Notes: a model not told the origin generated them from the letters alone. Shown: positions 52,710-63,250, numbered from the stretch's first letter. The stretch: DNA of 64,000 bases from Desulfobacteraceae bacterium (GCA_016744295.1 JADGEQ010000001.1:186001-250000); one strand, 5' to 3'. Numbers and translations: made by a program.

Positions 52710-53174
52710 ATGAAACATCTAAAGGGAGATCTGATTCAGCTGGCCCTTTCAGGAAAATTTGATGTTATCATCCACGGGTGCAATTGTTTTTGCAGCATGG
52801 GGGCAGGCATTGCAAAACAGATCAAAGATAGATTCCCAAATGCATATGAAGCGGATCTTAAAACCCGGCCAGGCGACAAAAACAAATTGGGAACATATTC
52901 AAAAGCCAGGATCCAAGTAGGTAACCAGGCCCTGACGATCATAAACGGATATACCCAGCACCACTATTCCGGATCCAAAGTGCTGGCAGACTATGATGCC
53001 ATTGCCTCTGTATTTTCACTTGTAAAAACAAATTTTTCAGGAAAAAAAATCGGCTACCCAAAAATCGGTGCCGGGCTTGCCAAAGGAGACTGGAATAAAA
53101 TCTGTGGTATTATTGATCACCAACTTATGGGAGAAAATCACACCCTGGTTGAATATTTGAGTTTGCAAAAATAG
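52710..53174 (+). CDS. macro domain protein (ADP-ribose binding)
   Basis: A 154-aa protein consisting only of a macro domain. It starts MKHLKGDLIQLALSGKFDVI and has the ligand loop GCNCFCSMGAGIAKQIKDRF and IGYPKIGAGLAKGDWNKICG, as in Appr-1''-p-type phosphatases. Members remove or bind ADP-ribose, or process ADP-ribose-1''-phosphate. It stands alone with no DarT-, sirtuin- or PARP-like partner nearby. AAAGGAAAG precedes the start. The specific activity is not predictable. Confidence 0.88.
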   Translation: MKHLKGDLIQLALSGKFDVIIHGCNCFCSMGAGIAKQIKDRFPNAYEADLKTRPGDKNKLGTYSKARIQVGNQALTIINGYTQHHYSGSKVLADYDAIASVFSLVKTNFSGKKIGYPKIGAGLAKGDWNKICGIIDHQLMGENHTLVEYLSLQK

Positions 53175-53230
53175 TAATTATGACATAAATTAAGCCCAAA
53201 ATAATAATTTAACCAGGCAGGAAATATATT

Positions 53231-54268
53231 ATGATTAAGGTCGGCATTGCAGGAGCATCGGGCTATACAGGAGTGGAACTTGTCAAATTAATTTCCAACC
53301 ACCCCAAAGCCCGGCTGGAAACGATTACTTCCAGCAGCTACAAGGGAAAACCTTTGACAGATATTTTCCCCTCCATGAGGGGATTTGAATCCCTCATTTG
53401 TGAAGATCTGGATGCACAAGCACTTTCAACCAGGGTGGATCTCATGTTTCTCGCCCTACCCCACAAGGTTTCCATGTCCTATGCAGCCCCCTTAATAGAA
53501 CAGGGCATTCGCGTGATTGATCTGTCTGCGGATTTCAGATTTAATAATCCAGATACCTATGAAAAGGCTTATCAGACACATACGAATACAGACCTTCTGG
53601 CGGAGAGTGTTTACGGGTTGTCTGAAATATACCGGGATCAAATCAAAAGCGCAAGAATCGTTGGGAACCCCGGATGCTATCCCACCACAATTCTTCTGGC
53701 CCTGCTCCCCCTTATCAGGGAGAAACTCATAGAACCCACAGGAATTATTTCCGATTCTAAATCCGGTGTCAGCGGCGCCGGCAGATCTCTGTCTCTGGCT
53801 GCCCACTATTGTGAAGCAAATGAATCTTTCACACCCTACAAAATCGGAAATCACCGTCACACCCCGGAAATAGAGGAAATATTAAGTATACATTCAGGAA
53901 AAGAGATCAAGATAACCTTTGTACCCCACCTGGTACCGGTTACAAGGGGAATGGTCTCCACAATTTACGGACAGGCCGCCAAATCTGTTTGTCTTAAAGA
54001 TATTCGCCAGGCATACCGAAAATGGTATAAGGGAGAACCTTTTGTCCGACTGCTGCCCGACAAAAGTTTTCCTGCCATGTCCCATGTCAGGGGGACAAAT
54101 TGCTGTGATATCGGCTGCCATTTTGATGCAGATACGGGCAGAATAATCCTTGTTTCTGCCATTGACAACCTGCTAAAGGGTGCCGCAGGACAAGCGGTTC
54201 AAAATATGAATATTATGTTTGGGCTGGTCGATGAAATTGGTTTGAATTATGTTCAGACCCCTTTGTGA
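53231..54268 (+). CDS. argC: N-acetyl-gamma-glutamyl-phosphate reductase
   Basis: A 345-aa enzyme of arginine synthesis that reduces N-acetylglutamyl-phosphate to the semialdehyde with NADPH. The N-terminus IKVGIAGASGYTGVELVKLI is the dinucleotide fold. The catalytic cysteine is in IVGNPGCYPTTILLALLPLI near residue 149 and the base is near IGNHRHTPEIEEI. KSGVSGAGR and DNLLKGAAGQAVQNMN are also conserved. It stands alone here, separated from other arg genes. Confidence 0.96.
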   Translation: MIKVGIAGASGYTGVELVKLISNHPKARLETITSSSYKGKPLTDIFPSMRGFESLICEDLDAQALSTRVDLMFLALPHKVSMSYAAPLIEQGIRVIDLSADFRFNNPDTYEKAYQTHTNTDLLAESVYGLSEIYRDQIKSARIVGNPGCYPTTILLALLPLIREKLIEPTGIISDSKSGVSGAGRSLSLAAHYCEANESFTPYKIGNHRHTPEIEEILSIHSGKEIKITFVPHLVPVTRGMVSTIYGQAAKSVCLKDIRQAYRKWYKGEPFVRLLPDKSFPAMSHVRGTNCCDIGCHFDADTGRIILVSAIDNLLKGAAGQAVQNMNIMFGLVDEIGLNYVQTPL

Positions 54269-54335
54269 CCAATAAAAAAATTACTGACAAATATTGTGCT
54301 TGACATAAATTAATTATCTAACTAAGAAAGTGATA

Positions 54336-55262
54336 ATGAAAAAACGAATAAAAATATGGCTTCATTCCGGTTCTAATTCCAATATCAGGGAAATATCCAT
54401 TCACAAACTAAGTTTAGTTTTTTTCCTTCTTCTTGTCATGGGGGCCGGGGGCAGTCTTTCCTATCTGGGGTACGATTACTATCGCTTGAAGGCTATCTCC
54501 TTTAACAACAGCACCCTAACCCAGACAATTGATTCCCATCGCAATGAGATCAAAGACCAGAGAGATCAGATTCAGGCCTTTGCTGTAAATATTGAAGTTC
54601 TTAAAAGTCAGGTGGATAACTTGTCAAAACTGGAAGGTAAGGTCAGACTCATTGCCGATATCGGAAGAACCGATAATTCTTCTGGCCTGATAGGCATTGG
54701 CGGCATACCGGAGAATGACCTTGACCAGGACATCCCCCTGGAAGCCCGGCACAACAACCTGATTCGGGAAATGCACCAGCAGGTAAACCAAACCACCCTG
54801 GCTGCCAAACAGCAGGTACTCAATTTTGAAGACCTTATTGGCCAACTTGAGAAAAAAAGGAATCTTCTGGCATCAACCCCCTCTATCAAACCTGTTGACG
54901 GGTGGATCACATCTAAATTCGGATATAGGAAATCTCCCTTCACCGGGAAAAGGAGCTTTCATTCCGGACTGGACATCTCAAACAAGACAGGAACAAAAAT
55001 CATTTCAACTGCAAATGGCAAGGTTTCCTATGCAGCCCCTAAAATTAATTTTGGCAACCTTGTTATCATTGATCATGGATATGGCAGGGTAACAAAATAC
55101 GGACACCTTCAAAAGATTCTGGTCAAACCCGGCCAAAAAGTAAAAAGAGGGGAGGTAATTGCCCTTCTTGGCAACACCGGTAAGAGCACAGGCCCCCATG
55201 TCCACTACGAGGTGCGGATCAACGGTGCTCCAGTCAACCCGCTTAAATATATACTTAATTGA
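54336..55262 (+). CDS. M23 family metallopeptidase (LytM-type)
   Basis: A 308-aa protein with a short cytoplasmic tail, one membrane helix (SLVFFLLLVMGAGGSLSYLG), a coiled coil at about residues 60-110 (SHRNEIKDQRDQIQAFAVNI) and a C-terminal LytM domain. Zinc-site motifs are SFHSGLDISNKTGT and GKSTGPHVHYEVRINGAPVN. The domain cleaves peptidoglycan or activates amidases in cell division. The two-residue longer GTG start is less likely than this ATG. It lies about 170 bp before secA. Confidence 0.9.
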   Translation: MKKRIKIWLHSGSNSNIREISIHKLSLVFFLLLVMGAGGSLSYLGYDYYRLKAISFNNSTLTQTIDSHRNEIKDQRDQIQAFAVNIEVLKSQVDNLSKLEGKVRLIADIGRTDNSSGLIGIGGIPENDLDQDIPLEARHNNLIREMHQQVNQTTLAAKQQVLNFEDLIGQLEKKRNLLASTPSIKPVDGWITSKFGYRKSPFTGKRSFHSGLDISNKTGTKIISTANGKVSYAAPKINFGNLVIIDHGYGRVTKYGHLQKILVKPGQKVKRGEVIALLGNTGKSTGPHVHYEVRINGAPVNPLKYILN

Positions 55263-55434
55263 TCCATTCCCCCAAAGATTGATTAAACCCGCCCGCCACA
55301 ACAATCAATTTATTTTAATTTTTTGTTTTATTTTCTATATTAATGCTTATATGTTTTACAGCAAGATTTAAATGGCTATTTACGCAATGGCCACACACTT
55401 AACACCTACATACTTAACAATAGGTAAATTTTAA

Positions 55435-57960
55435 ATGGTACTCAAATTTTTCACAAAGATCTTTGGCTCCGCCAATGAGCGGCAATTAAAGACACTTCAG
55501 CCTATTATAGATGAAATTAATTTACTTGAACCCAAGATGCAGTCGCTATCCGATGAACAGCTGCCCCAAAAAACGGATGAATTCAAGGATCGTTTTAAAA
55601 AAGGCGAAACCCTGGACAGTATTTTACCCGAAGCCTTTGCCCTGGTAAGGGAAGCCTCTGTCAGAATTCTTGGCATGCGCCATTTTGATGTGCAGCTCAT
55701 TGGGGGCATTGCCCTCCACCAGGGCACCATTGCTGAAATGAAAACTGGTGAGGGAAAGACCCTTATGTCAACCCTTCCGGCCTATCTAAATGCAATTTCC
55801 GGCAAAGGGGTTCATATTATAACGGTCAATGATTACCTGGCCCGGCGCGATGCAGAATGGATGGCTAAAATTTATAATTTCCTGGCGTTAAGTGTCGGGG
55901 TTGTTCTCCATGATATGGACGACCAGGAGAGAAAACAGGCCTATGGCTCTGACATCACCTACGGCACCAATAATGAGTTCGGGTTTGACTATCTCAGGGA
56001 CAACATGAAGTTTGAAAAGGAAAACCTTGCCCAGGGCCCCCTCAACTTTGCCATTGTGGATGAGGTGGACTCCATTCTCATTGATGAGGCCAGGACCCCG
56101 CTGATCATTTCAGGTCCGACTGAAAAATCCACTCATTTTTATACCCAGGTCAATACCATCATCCCTAGCTTTAAAAAAGAGATCGATTACACCCTGGATG
56201 AAGAATCCAAGAGCGTTTCCCTCACCGAAGAGGGAATTGCCAAGGGTGAGGATCTGTTGTCAGTTGATAATTTATATGACCCCGCCAATATTGAGATGCT
56301 CCACCATGTCAACCAGGCGCTTAAGGCCCACACCCTGTTCAAGCGAGACACCGATTATATCGTTAAAAATGACCAGGTGGTAATTGTTGATGAATTCACC
56401 GGACGTCTGATGACGGGAAGACGCTACGGCGAAGGGCTGCACCAAGCACTTGAGGCAAAAGAAAATGTTAAAATTGAAAATGAAAACCAAACCCTGGCTT
56501 CCATCACCTTTCAAAATTATTTCAGAATGTATGACAAGCTGTCCGGAATGACCGGAACCGCGGAAACCGAGGCGCCTGAATTTAAAAAAATATACAACCT
56601 GGATGTTATGGTGATCCCCACCCACCAGCCCATGGTCCGCAAGGATTTTCCAGACTTGATCTACAAGACCCAGAAAGAAAAGTATAATGCCTCCATCCAG
56701 GAGATCATTGCCCTCCATAAAAAAGGCCAGCCCGTACTGGTGGGAACTATTTCCATTGATGTTTCCGAGGAGTTGAGCAAAAAGCTCAAGAAAAAAGGGG
56801 TTCCCCACAATGTGTTAAATGCCAAACACCATAAGGAAGAGGCAGAAATCATTGCCAATGCCGGTCAAAAAAGAGCAGTAACCATCTCCACCAATATGGC
56901 GGGGCGTGGTACAGATATAAAACTGGGAGAGGGTGTCACAGAACTTGGCGGATTGCATATTCTAGGAACTTCCCGCCATGAATCCAGACGAATTGACAAC
57001 CAGCTTCGGGGGCGTTCCGGAAGGCAGGGGGATCCCGGCAGTTCAAGATTCTATCTGTCACTGGAAGATGACCTGCTCAGAATATTTGGCGGGGATCGGA
57101 TCCATGCCGTCATGGACCGCCTGGGCATTGAAGAGGGGGAGCATATTGAGCACACCTTTATTTCCAAGGCCATAGAGAACGCCCAGTCAAAGGTGGAAGG
57201 TCACAACTTTGAGATAAGAAAGCATTTGCTCGAATATGATGATGTCATGAACCAGCAAAGGGAAGTGATCTACCGACAGCGGCGACAGGCATTACAGGAA
57301 GACAATTTAAAATCCGTAATCCTGGAAATGATTGAAGACAAGGCATATGAACTGGTCAACGAATTTTCCGATGAAAAAAAACCCATTAAAGAGTGGGACA
57401 TTAAAAGCATTGAATCCGGGGCAAATAAATTATTTAATTTCTTCTCCATTGACCTTGCGCCGGCAGTGAAAGAAAACTATTCCCAGGACCAGCTGTCTGA
57501 CTTTATCTTCAGCAAGGCACAGGAGCATTACCTTGCCAAGGAGACCCTCATCGGGGATGAGCAGATGCGGCAGTTAGAGCGGTTCATTGTCCTCCAGACC
57601 GTTGATACCCGATGGAAAGAGCACCTCTTGTCCATGGACCATTTAAAAGAGGGTATCGGCCTCAGGGGATATGCACAGCAGGATCCCCTTCGGATTTATA
57701 AAAAAGAGGGGTTTGACATGTTCCATGGCCTCATGGAAATGATCAAGGAAGAGGTGGTGGATATCCTGTTCAAAATTCAGATAGCGCCCTCCTCCAGGGT
57801 GGATGAAATAAAAAAAAAGGAGCAACAAAACTTGACTTTTTCCCATTCTGATGAGCCTTCAATCAAACAACCTGTGAAACGGAGTCACGAAAAAGTGCAA
57901 CGTAATGATCTTTGCCCCTGCGGCAGCGGTAAAAAATATAAAAGATGCTGTATGTCCTAG
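55435..57960 (+). CDS. secA: preprotein translocase ATPase SecA
   Basis: An 841-aa motor of the Sec pathway. The Walker A loop is [20 protein letters not shown] near residue 101. Other landmarks are [46 protein letters not shown] and [20 protein letters not shown]. The C-terminus has the SecB/zinc-binding tail [17 protein letters not shown]. It drives unfolded precursors through SecYEG. All domains are complete and length is normal. Confidence 0.97.
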   Translation: MVLKFFTKIFGSANERQLKTLQPIIDEINLLEPKMQSLSDEQLPQKTDEFKDRFKKGETLDSILPEAFALVREASVRILGMRHFDVQLIGGIALHQGTIAEMKTGEGKTLMSTLPAYLNAISGKGVHIITVNDYLARRDAEWMAKIYNFLALSVGVVLHDMDDQERKQAYGSDITYGTNNEFGFDYLRDNMKFEKENLAQGPLNFAIVDEVDSILIDEARTPLIISGPTEKSTHFYTQVNTIIPSFKKEIDYTLDEESKSVSLTEEGIAKGEDLLSVDNLYDPANIEMLHHVNQALKAHTLFKRDTDYIVKNDQVVIVDEFTGRLMTGRRYGEGLHQALEAKENVKIENENQTLASITFQNYFRMYDKLSGMTGTAETEAPEFKKIYNLDVMVIPTHQPMVRKDFPDLIYKTQKEKYNASIQEIIALHKKGQPVLVGTISIDVSEELSKKLKKKGVPHNVLNAKHHKEEAEIIANAGQKRAVTISTNMAGRGTDIKLGEGVTELGGLHILGTSRHESRRIDNQLRGRSGRQGDPGSSRFYLSLEDDLLRIFGGDRIHAVMDRLGIEEGEHIEHTFISKAIENAQSKVEGHNFEIRKHLLEYDDVMNQQREVIYRQRRQALQEDNLKSVILEMIEDKAYELVNEFSDEKKPIKEWDIKSIESGANKLFNFFSIDLAPAVKENYSQDQLSDFIFSKAQEHYLAKETLIGDEQMRQLERFIVLQTVDTRWKEHLLSMDHLKEGIGLRGYAQQDPLRIYKKEGFDMFHGLMEMIKEEVVDILFKIQIAPSSRVDEIKKKEQQNLTFSHSDEPSIKQPVKRSHEKVQRNDLCPCGSGKKYKRCCMS

Positions 57961-57969
57961 GAGAAAAAC

Positions 57970-58278
57970 ATGACATCCACTGATTCAACGACAAAAACAG
58001 GGATCTCATCAAAAGCCAAAGAAGATCAGCCACCCATGTATAAAGTCCTTATTCATAATGACAATTATACTACCATGGAATTTGTTGTGGAGATTCTTGT
58101 AACCGTTTTTGGAAAATCACTTGAAAAAGCAAACCAAATAATGCTTAATGTACATAATAGGGGAAAGGAAGTGTGTGGTATTTATCCACTGGAAATTGCA
58201 GAGACAAAGGTGGAAACCGTACTCAATCTGGCAAGCAACAGGGGCTTTCCCTTGAAAAGTACAATGGAAAAGGAGTAG
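57970..58278 (+). CDS. clpS: ATP-dependent Clp protease adaptor ClpS
   Basis: A 102-aa adaptor. The core is MYKVLIHNDNYTTMEFVVEI followed by LVTVFGKSLEKANQIMLNVH and VCGIYPLEIAETK. The residues around HNDNYTTMEFV form the pocket for N-degron side chains. It hands substrates bearing N-terminal Leu, Phe, Tyr or Trp to ClpA. It lies nine bases after secA and four before clpA, and aat follows, so the whole N-degron branch is in one run. Confidence 0.95.
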   Translation: MTSTDSTTKTGISSKAKEDQPPMYKVLIHNDNYTTMEFVVEILVTVFGKSLEKANQIMLNVHNRGKEVCGIYPLEIAETKVETVLNLASNRGFPLKSTMEKE

Positions 58279-58282
58279 CGTC

Positions 58283-60541
58283 ATGATCAGCAAAGAACTG
58301 AGTACTGCCCTCGGTTTTGCAGTGCGGGAAGCAAAAAAAAGAAGGCATGAATATGTATGTGTGGAACACGTTCTTTATGCAATCCTTAACCATGAGACAG
58401 GGCTTGAAACCATTGAAAAATGTGGGGGAAGTCCGGATCAGATAAAAGATGAATTAGAAAAATTCTTTGACGAAAAACTTACCAAAATAGATACCAAAGA
58501 TGAATATGTACTCCAACAGACCATCGGATTCCAGAGAATGATCCAGCGGGCAATCAACCATGCCCGATCTGCTGAAAAAAGCGAGGTTAACCTTGGAGAT
58601 ATTCTTGCTTCCATCTTCCAGGAAAAAGATTCCCATGCAGCTTTTTATCTTGAATCCGAAGGCATAACCCGGCTGGATGTACTCAAATATATTTCCCATT
58701 CAAGTGAACCGGCTAAAAAGCCCAGAAGCGACCAGGACCTTTCCAAAAGAATGTTTCCCCAGGCAGATCCCAAGCCCAAACGCCAGAAGAAAAAAGATCC
58801 TCTGGAATCTTTTACCACCGACTTGTTGAAAAAGGCCATGGACGATAAAATTGATCCCCTCATCGGTCGGGAAAACGAAATGGACAGGGTCATGCAGGTG
58901 CTATGCCGCCGAAGAAAAAACAATCCCATTCTTGTGGGGGACCCAGGCGTTGGCAAAACAGCCATTGCGGAAGGACTTGCCCTGATGATCCATTCCAAAC
59001 GGGTACCGGACCTTTTAGATGGCTGCGAACTGTTTTCCCTGGACATGGGATCCCTTCTTGCCGGGACCAAATACAGGGGCGATTTTGAGCAACGGTTAAA
59101 GGATGTGATCAATGCCCTGGAACAAAAAGAAAATGCCCTTTTGATCATTGATGAGATCCACACGGTTGTGGGTGCCGGGGCGACCACCAGCGGCTCCATG
59201 GATGCCTCAAATATTCTAAAACCAGCCCTTTCCTCCGGGGATATCAAATGTGTCGGCACCACCACCTATGAAGAATATAAAAATCATTTTGAAAAAGACC
59301 GAGCATTTTCAAGACGGTTCGAAAAAATTGAAGTCACCGAGCCCAGTGTGGATGAGACCTGTGAAATTTTAAAGGGACTTCGCCTCCATTACGAAGAGCA
59401 CCACGGGTTAAAATATCCTGATGAAACCCTAACCGCTGCGGCCTATCTGTCTGACAAATATATCAATGACCGGCTGTTGCCGGACAAGGCCATTGATGTG
59501 ATTGATGAAACCGGTGCCTACCTGCGTCTAAAGGGATCAGGCAAACGCAAAAATGTCAGCATCAAAGACATTGAAACCATTGTGGCCAAAATTGCAAAAG
59601 TGCCGGTCACCAGTGTCACATCAACGGATAGGGCCAATCTTGAGTCCTTGCCTGCAAGGCTGCTCAAGGTTATATTCGGCCAGGATGATGCCATCAATAC
59701 CCTGACCACGGCCATCAAGAGATCCCGGGCAGGCCTTTCCGCTCCTGACCGGCCCATCGGTTCCTTTTTGTTCATGGGTCCGACCGGTGTGGGAAAAACA
59801 GAGGTGGCCAAACAGTTGGCTGCCAATATGGGAATTGAATTTTTAAGATTTGACATGAGCGAGTACATGGAAAAGCATGCGGTGTCAAGGCTGATCGGGG
59901 CACCCCCCGGCTATGTTGGATTTGAACAGGGGGGGATTTTAACAGACAGTATCAGAAAACATCCCCATAGTATCCTCCTGCTGGATGAAATTGAAAAAGC
60001 CCATATGGATCTGTATAACATCCTTCTCCAGGTCATGGATTATGCAACCCTAACCGATAACAATGGCAAATCTGCTGATTTCAGGAACGTGATTCTTATC
60101 ATGACCTCCAATGCAGGTGCCAGAGAAATGGATGCCAACAACATTGGATTCGGTTCCCAGACTGCCCTGACAGATTCCAAAGGCTTAAAGGCCGTTGAAA
60201 AAACCTTTAGCCCGGAATTCAGGAATCGGTTGGACAGTATTGTTCAGTTCAATCATTTATCCAAACAGATCATGGAAATGATCGTGGATAAAAACATGGG
60301 CGAACTGAAAACCATGCTGAAAACCAAGAAAATTTCCCTGACTTACTCGGCCAAGGCAAGAACATTTCTCGCCCTCAAGGGATATGACCCCAAATTTGGC
60401 GCCAGACCCTTGAACCGGCTCATCCAAACAAGCATAAAAGACAAGCTCACGGATGAAATTCTTTTTGGGAAACTTGAAAAAGGGGGAAAGCTTTCCATCG
60501 GCCTGAAGGATGATGCATTAACCTTTAATATCAAAAACTGA
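58283..60541 (+). CDS. clpA: ATP-dependent Clp protease ATP-binding subunit ClpA
   Basis: A 752-aa AAA+ unfoldase. The N-domain (residues 1-145) binds ClpS. Two AAA modules follow, with Walker A GDPGVGKTAIAEGLAL near residue 219 and GPTGVGKTEVAKQLAANMG near 496. GYVGFEQGGILTDSIRKHPH and NAGAREMDANNIGFG also match ClpA. The IGF-type ClpP-contact loop is visible in ANNIGFGSQ. ClpP itself is not in the window. Genes are tightly packed with clpS before and aat directly after (stop TGA immediately followed by ATG). Confidence 0.96.
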   Translation: MISKELSTALGFAVREAKKRRHEYVCVEHVLYAILNHETGLETIEKCGGSPDQIKDELEKFFDEKLTKIDTKDEYVLQQTIGFQRMIQRAINHARSAEKSEVNLGDILASIFQEKDSHAAFYLESEGITRLDVLKYISHSSEPAKKPRSDQDLSKRMFPQADPKPKRQKKKDPLESFTTDLLKKAMDDKIDPLIGRENEMDRVMQVLCRRRKNNPILVGDPGVGKTAIAEGLALMIHSKRVPDLLDGCELFSLDMGSLLAGTKYRGDFEQRLKDVINALEQKENALLIIDEIHTVVGAGATTSGSMDASNILKPALSSGDIKCVGTTTYEEYKNHFEKDRAFSRRFEKIEVTEPSVDETCEILKGLRLHYEEHHGLKYPDETLTAAAYLSDKYINDRLLPDKAIDVIDETGAYLRLKGSGKRKNVSIKDIETIVAKIAKVPVTSVTSTDRANLESLPARLLKVIFGQDDAINTLTTAIKRSRAGLSAPDRPIGSFLFMGPTGVGKTEVAKQLAANMGIEFLRFDMSEYMEKHAVSRLIGAPPGYVGFEQGGILTDSIRKHPHSILLLDEIEKAHMDLYNILLQVMDYATLTDNNGKSADFRNVILIMTSNAGAREMDANNIGFGSQTALTDSKGLKAVEKTFSPEFRNRLDSIVQFNHLSKQIMEMIVDKNMGELKTMLKTKKISLTYSAKARTFLALKGYDPKFGARPLNRLIQTSIKDKLTDEILFGKLEKGGKLSIGLKDDALTFNIKN

Positions 60542-61261
60542 ATGCCCCTTTTCAGGCTTTCAGAAAGAATCGAATTTCCGCCTGCATGGCTGGCACGATC
60601 CGACGGTCTCCTCTGTATCGGAGGAGACCTTTGTCTGGAGAGGCTATTGCTTGCCTACCAAAAAGGTATTTTCCCCTGGTTTTCAAAGAATGAGCCCCTG
60701 TTGTGGTGGTCCCCGGACCCACGGCTGGTATTGTTTCCGGACACCATCAATATCTCCAGAAGTCTGAAAAAAAAAATCAAGAAAACACCCTTTAAAATCA
60801 CCGTGGACAACGCCTTTGAGCAGACCATCATTTCCTGTTCAAAGCCAAGAAGGGGTGGGATTGAAGGCACATGGCTTGTGGAAGAAATGATAGATGCCTA
60901 TATCCAGCTCCACAAACACGGATATGCCCATTCCATTGAAACCTGGCATGGAAATGCCTTGGTTGGGGGTCTATACGGAGTTTGTCTGGGGGGATTCTTC
61001 TTTGGGGAGTCCATGTTCAGCCTTGAAAGCAATGCCTCGAAAATTGCCCTGGTAGCCCTGGCAACCCTTTTAAAGACCCATGGGTTTGATATGATTGACT
61101 GCCAGGTAACCACCCCCCATCTGCTCAATATGGGAGCCGTTGAAATTTCCAGGGATAGGTTCCTCAAAAATTTAGCCTCTTCCATTGCCAGAAAAATGAA
61201 TCCTAGCATTTGGGATCCTTCCCAACCGTTGGATCCCCTTCCCCAAAATGAAAAAAAATAA
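60542..61261 (+). CDS. aat: leucyl/phenylalanyl-tRNA-protein transferase
   Basis: A 239-aa enzyme that adds Leu or Phe to N-terminal Lys or Arg, creating a degron for ClpS-ClpA. Signatures are GLLCIGGDLCLERLLLAYQK, GIFPWFSKNEPLLWWSPDPR and GGLYGVCLGGFFFGESMFS. Its start is in contact with the clpA stop. This clpS-clpA-aat unit encodes recogniser, unfoldase and tagger together. Confidence 0.96.
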   Translation: MPLFRLSERIEFPPAWLARSDGLLCIGGDLCLERLLLAYQKGIFPWFSKNEPLLWWSPDPRLVLFPDTINISRSLKKKIKKTPFKITVDNAFEQTIISCSKPRRGGIEGTWLVEEMIDAYIQLHKHGYAHSIETWHGNALVGGLYGVCLGGFFFGESMFSLESNASKIALVALATLLKTHGFDMIDCQVTTPHLLNMGAVEISRDRFLKNLASSIARKMNPSIWDPSQPLDPLPQNEKK

Positions 61262-61327
61262 AGGATTGAAATGATGATTTCTAGGGTATTTTTTATTTTA
61301 CCACGGCAACATCAGGCTGGAATCGCC

Positions 61328-61356
61328 TTGACAATAATGGTTTCATTAACATTATT
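61328..61356 (+). promoter_or_regulatory. sigma-70 promoter candidate of fxsA
   Basis: TTGACA (61328-61333), 17 bases and ATTATT (61351-61356) lie about 40 bases before the fxsA start. The -10 match is partial. Confidence 0.4.
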
Positions 61357-61392
61357 CTTATAAAAATATAAACCCATTTGGGAGAAAAAACC

Positions 61393-61788
61393 ATGCTCTT
61401 TCGACTTTTTTTATGTTTTACGCTGATACCGGTAATTGAGCTCTATCTTTTAATAAAGGTGGGGACGGTCATTGGCGGATTCAACACCATATTGGTTGTC
61501 ATCCTGACCGGATTTGCCGGAGCCTGGCTTGCCCGCATGGAAGGGATAAATACCATGCTGAAGGTTAGAACAAATCTTCAACAGGGCATCATGCCGGCAG
61601 AAGATCTGATGGATGCCCTGATTATCGTCATTGCCGGACTTGTGCTCATTACACCGGGACTGATGACCGATGCTTTCGGGCTGATGCTGCTTTGGCCGGT
61701 AACTCGGAATAAATTCAAACGATTTTTAAGGAAAAAATTTGATGAAATGCAATCCAAGGGAGACATCAATATCACCCGATTTCATTAA
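61393..61788 (+). CDS. fxsA: FxsA family membrane protein
   Basis: A 131-aa protein with three or four helices: FLCFTLIPVIELYLLIKVGT, a glycine-rich second part TILVVILTGFAGAWLARMEG, and IVIAGLVLITPGLMTDAFGL. This matches FxsA, a small cytoplasmic-membrane protein known from suppression of phage T7 exclusion by F plasmid in E. coli; its normal role is unclear. The upstream in-frame TTG is inside the ribosome site, so the ATG seven bases after GGAG is the start. Confidence 0.88.
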   Translation: MLFRLFLCFTLIPVIELYLLIKVGTVIGGFNTILVVILTGFAGAWLARMEGINTMLKVRTNLQQGIMPAEDLMDALIIVIAGLVLITPGLMTDAFGLMLLWPVTRNKFKRFLRKKFDEMQSKGDINITRFH

Positions 61789-61849
61789 TTTGGTTTCATT
61801 ATACCGGCTTGATCAGAGGGGTTGAATGAAATAAAAAAGGAGAAAAGAC

Positions 61850-62383
61850 GTGTTTAACAAACTCATTGAACAGCGAAGAAGCATTCGAAAGTTTACAAAA
61901 CAGCCCATTGAGCAGGAAAAAATAGAACAGCTTATCGAGGCAGCCCTAAGATCACCTTCCTCAAGAAGTTTCAACCCATGGCGATTTGTAGTGGTTAACA
62001 GACCTGAACTTCTGGAAAAACTGGCCGAGGTAAAGCCCCATGGCTCTTCCTTTTTGGGAAAAGCCCCCCTGGGAATTGTGGTTTGCGCAGATCCTTCTGC
62101 CAGCGATGTTTGCGTGGAAGATGCATCCATAGCCTCGGTATTCATTCACCTGGCAGCACAGTCACTAGACCTTGGCAGTTGCTGGATACAGATCAGAAAA
62201 CGGGACCATGATGGATCGAAAAGTGCGGATACCTATATTAAAGATCTTTTAAAAATACCCGATAATTTAATGATTGAATCAATCATTGCGATAGGGTATC
62301 CTGGCGAGGTCAAAAAAGGCCACCCAAGGGAAACTCTGCCATTTAACAAGGTTTCTTTTAATCTGTTTAACGAAAAGGATTAA
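61850..62383 (+). CDS. nitroreductase family protein
   Basis: A 177-aa FMN-dependent oxidoreductase, GTG start after AAGGAG. The opening RRSIRKFTKQPIEQEKIEQL and LRSPSSRSFNPWRFVVVNRP are the flavin-binding segments of nitroreductases; LGKAPLGIVVCADPSA, DASIASVFIHLAAQSLDLG and SIIAIGYPGEVKKG complete the fold. The natural substrate is unknown. The next gene begins on the adjacent base after its stop codon, so it is cotranscribed with an HDOD gene. Confidence 0.9.
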   Translation: MFNKLIEQRRSIRKFTKQPIEQEKIEQLIEAALRSPSSRSFNPWRFVVVNRPELLEKLAEVKPHGSSFLGKAPLGIVVCADPSASDVCVEDASIASVFIHLAAQSLDLGSCWIQIRKRDHDGSKSADTYIKDLLKIPDNLMIESIIAIGYPGEVKKGHPRETLPFNKVSFNLFNEKD

Positions 62384-63247
62384 ATGGACGTAAAAACCCA
62401 AATTCTTAAAATGGTCCAAAAAAGGGAGAGTGATATTCCAACGCTCCCGGTTGTTATTGAGAAAATTCTCAGTGTTGCTGCCGATGAAAGAACAACAACA
62501 GAAGAACTCGCAGATGTAATATCCTACGACCTGGGAATGAGCAATAAACTGTTAAAGCTGGCAAATTCAATTTATTATGCCCAAAAGACCAAGGTTGCAA
62601 CCATAAAACGGTCCATCTCGGTCATTGGATTTGATGAAATTATCGGTATTGCCCTTGGCATGGGTATTCTCTCGGCTGTTACCAATAAAACAGGATTGAG
62701 TTTGGATATGAAGGCCCTGTGGATACACGGGATAGGGGTGGCAACCGTTTCTAAAGAACTGGCCATACGAACCAATCCTGCCGTTGCCAGCAAAATATTT
62801 ATCCCTGCCCTCCTCCATGACATGGGGAAAATTATTTTCAGCATGTATTTTAAAGAAGAGTATATGAAGGTCAGACAATTTGCCATTGAAAACAAAAAAC
62901 CATTGTATTTTGCCGAAAATGCAATCTTCAAACTGGACCATTCCATATTGTCTGCTCTGTTGATGAAACGATGGAATTTTCCTCAATCCATTATTGTCCC
63001 TTGCAGATTCCACCACAACCCGGAATCATCTCCTGTACAATTTCGACACCAGGCCCTGATCATAAACCTGGCAAACTATCTCACCCAGAAAGCCGGAATC
63101 GGACACAGTGGGAATCCAGTGCCAGTCACCATCAAGAACGCTCCAAAAAAAATTGGTGTGAATGAATCTGTTCTACGCCTTACCATTGATCAGCTCAAGC
63201 GTAAGGAAAACGACATCAAAGATTTTTTCAAAATTACAACCGAATAA
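62384..63247 (+). CDS. HDOD domain protein
   Basis: A 287-aa signalling protein. The HDOD domain begins DIPTLPVVIEKILSVAADER and includes YDLGMSNKLLKLANSIYYAQ, SVIGFDEIIGIALGMGILSA and IFIPALLHDMGKIIFSMYFK. Here the H-D pair of true HD domains is partly kept (LLHDMGK). The protein has no output domain. It directly follows the nitroreductase gene. The other HDOD protein at 40.1 kb shares fold but only distant sequence. Confidence 0.88.
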   Translation: MDVKTQILKMVQKRESDIPTLPVVIEKILSVAADERTTTEELADVISYDLGMSNKLLKLANSIYYAQKTKVATIKRSISVIGFDEIIGIALGMGILSAVTNKTGLSLDMKALWIHGIGVATVSKELAIRTNPAVASKIFIPALLHDMGKIIFSMYFKEEYMKVRQFAIENKKPLYFAENAIFKLDHSILSALLMKRWNFPQSIIVPCRFHHNPESSPVQFRHQALIINLANYLTQKAGIGHSGNPVPVTIKNAPKKIGVNESVLRLTIDQLKRKENDIKDFFKITTE

Positions 63248-63250
63248 AAA

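Noticed and set aside
54300..54328. TTGACA with a possible -10 (TAAGAA) before the M23 peptidase gene
   Set aside because: The -10 would end only eight bases before the start codon, leaving no room for a transcript leader and ribosome site.
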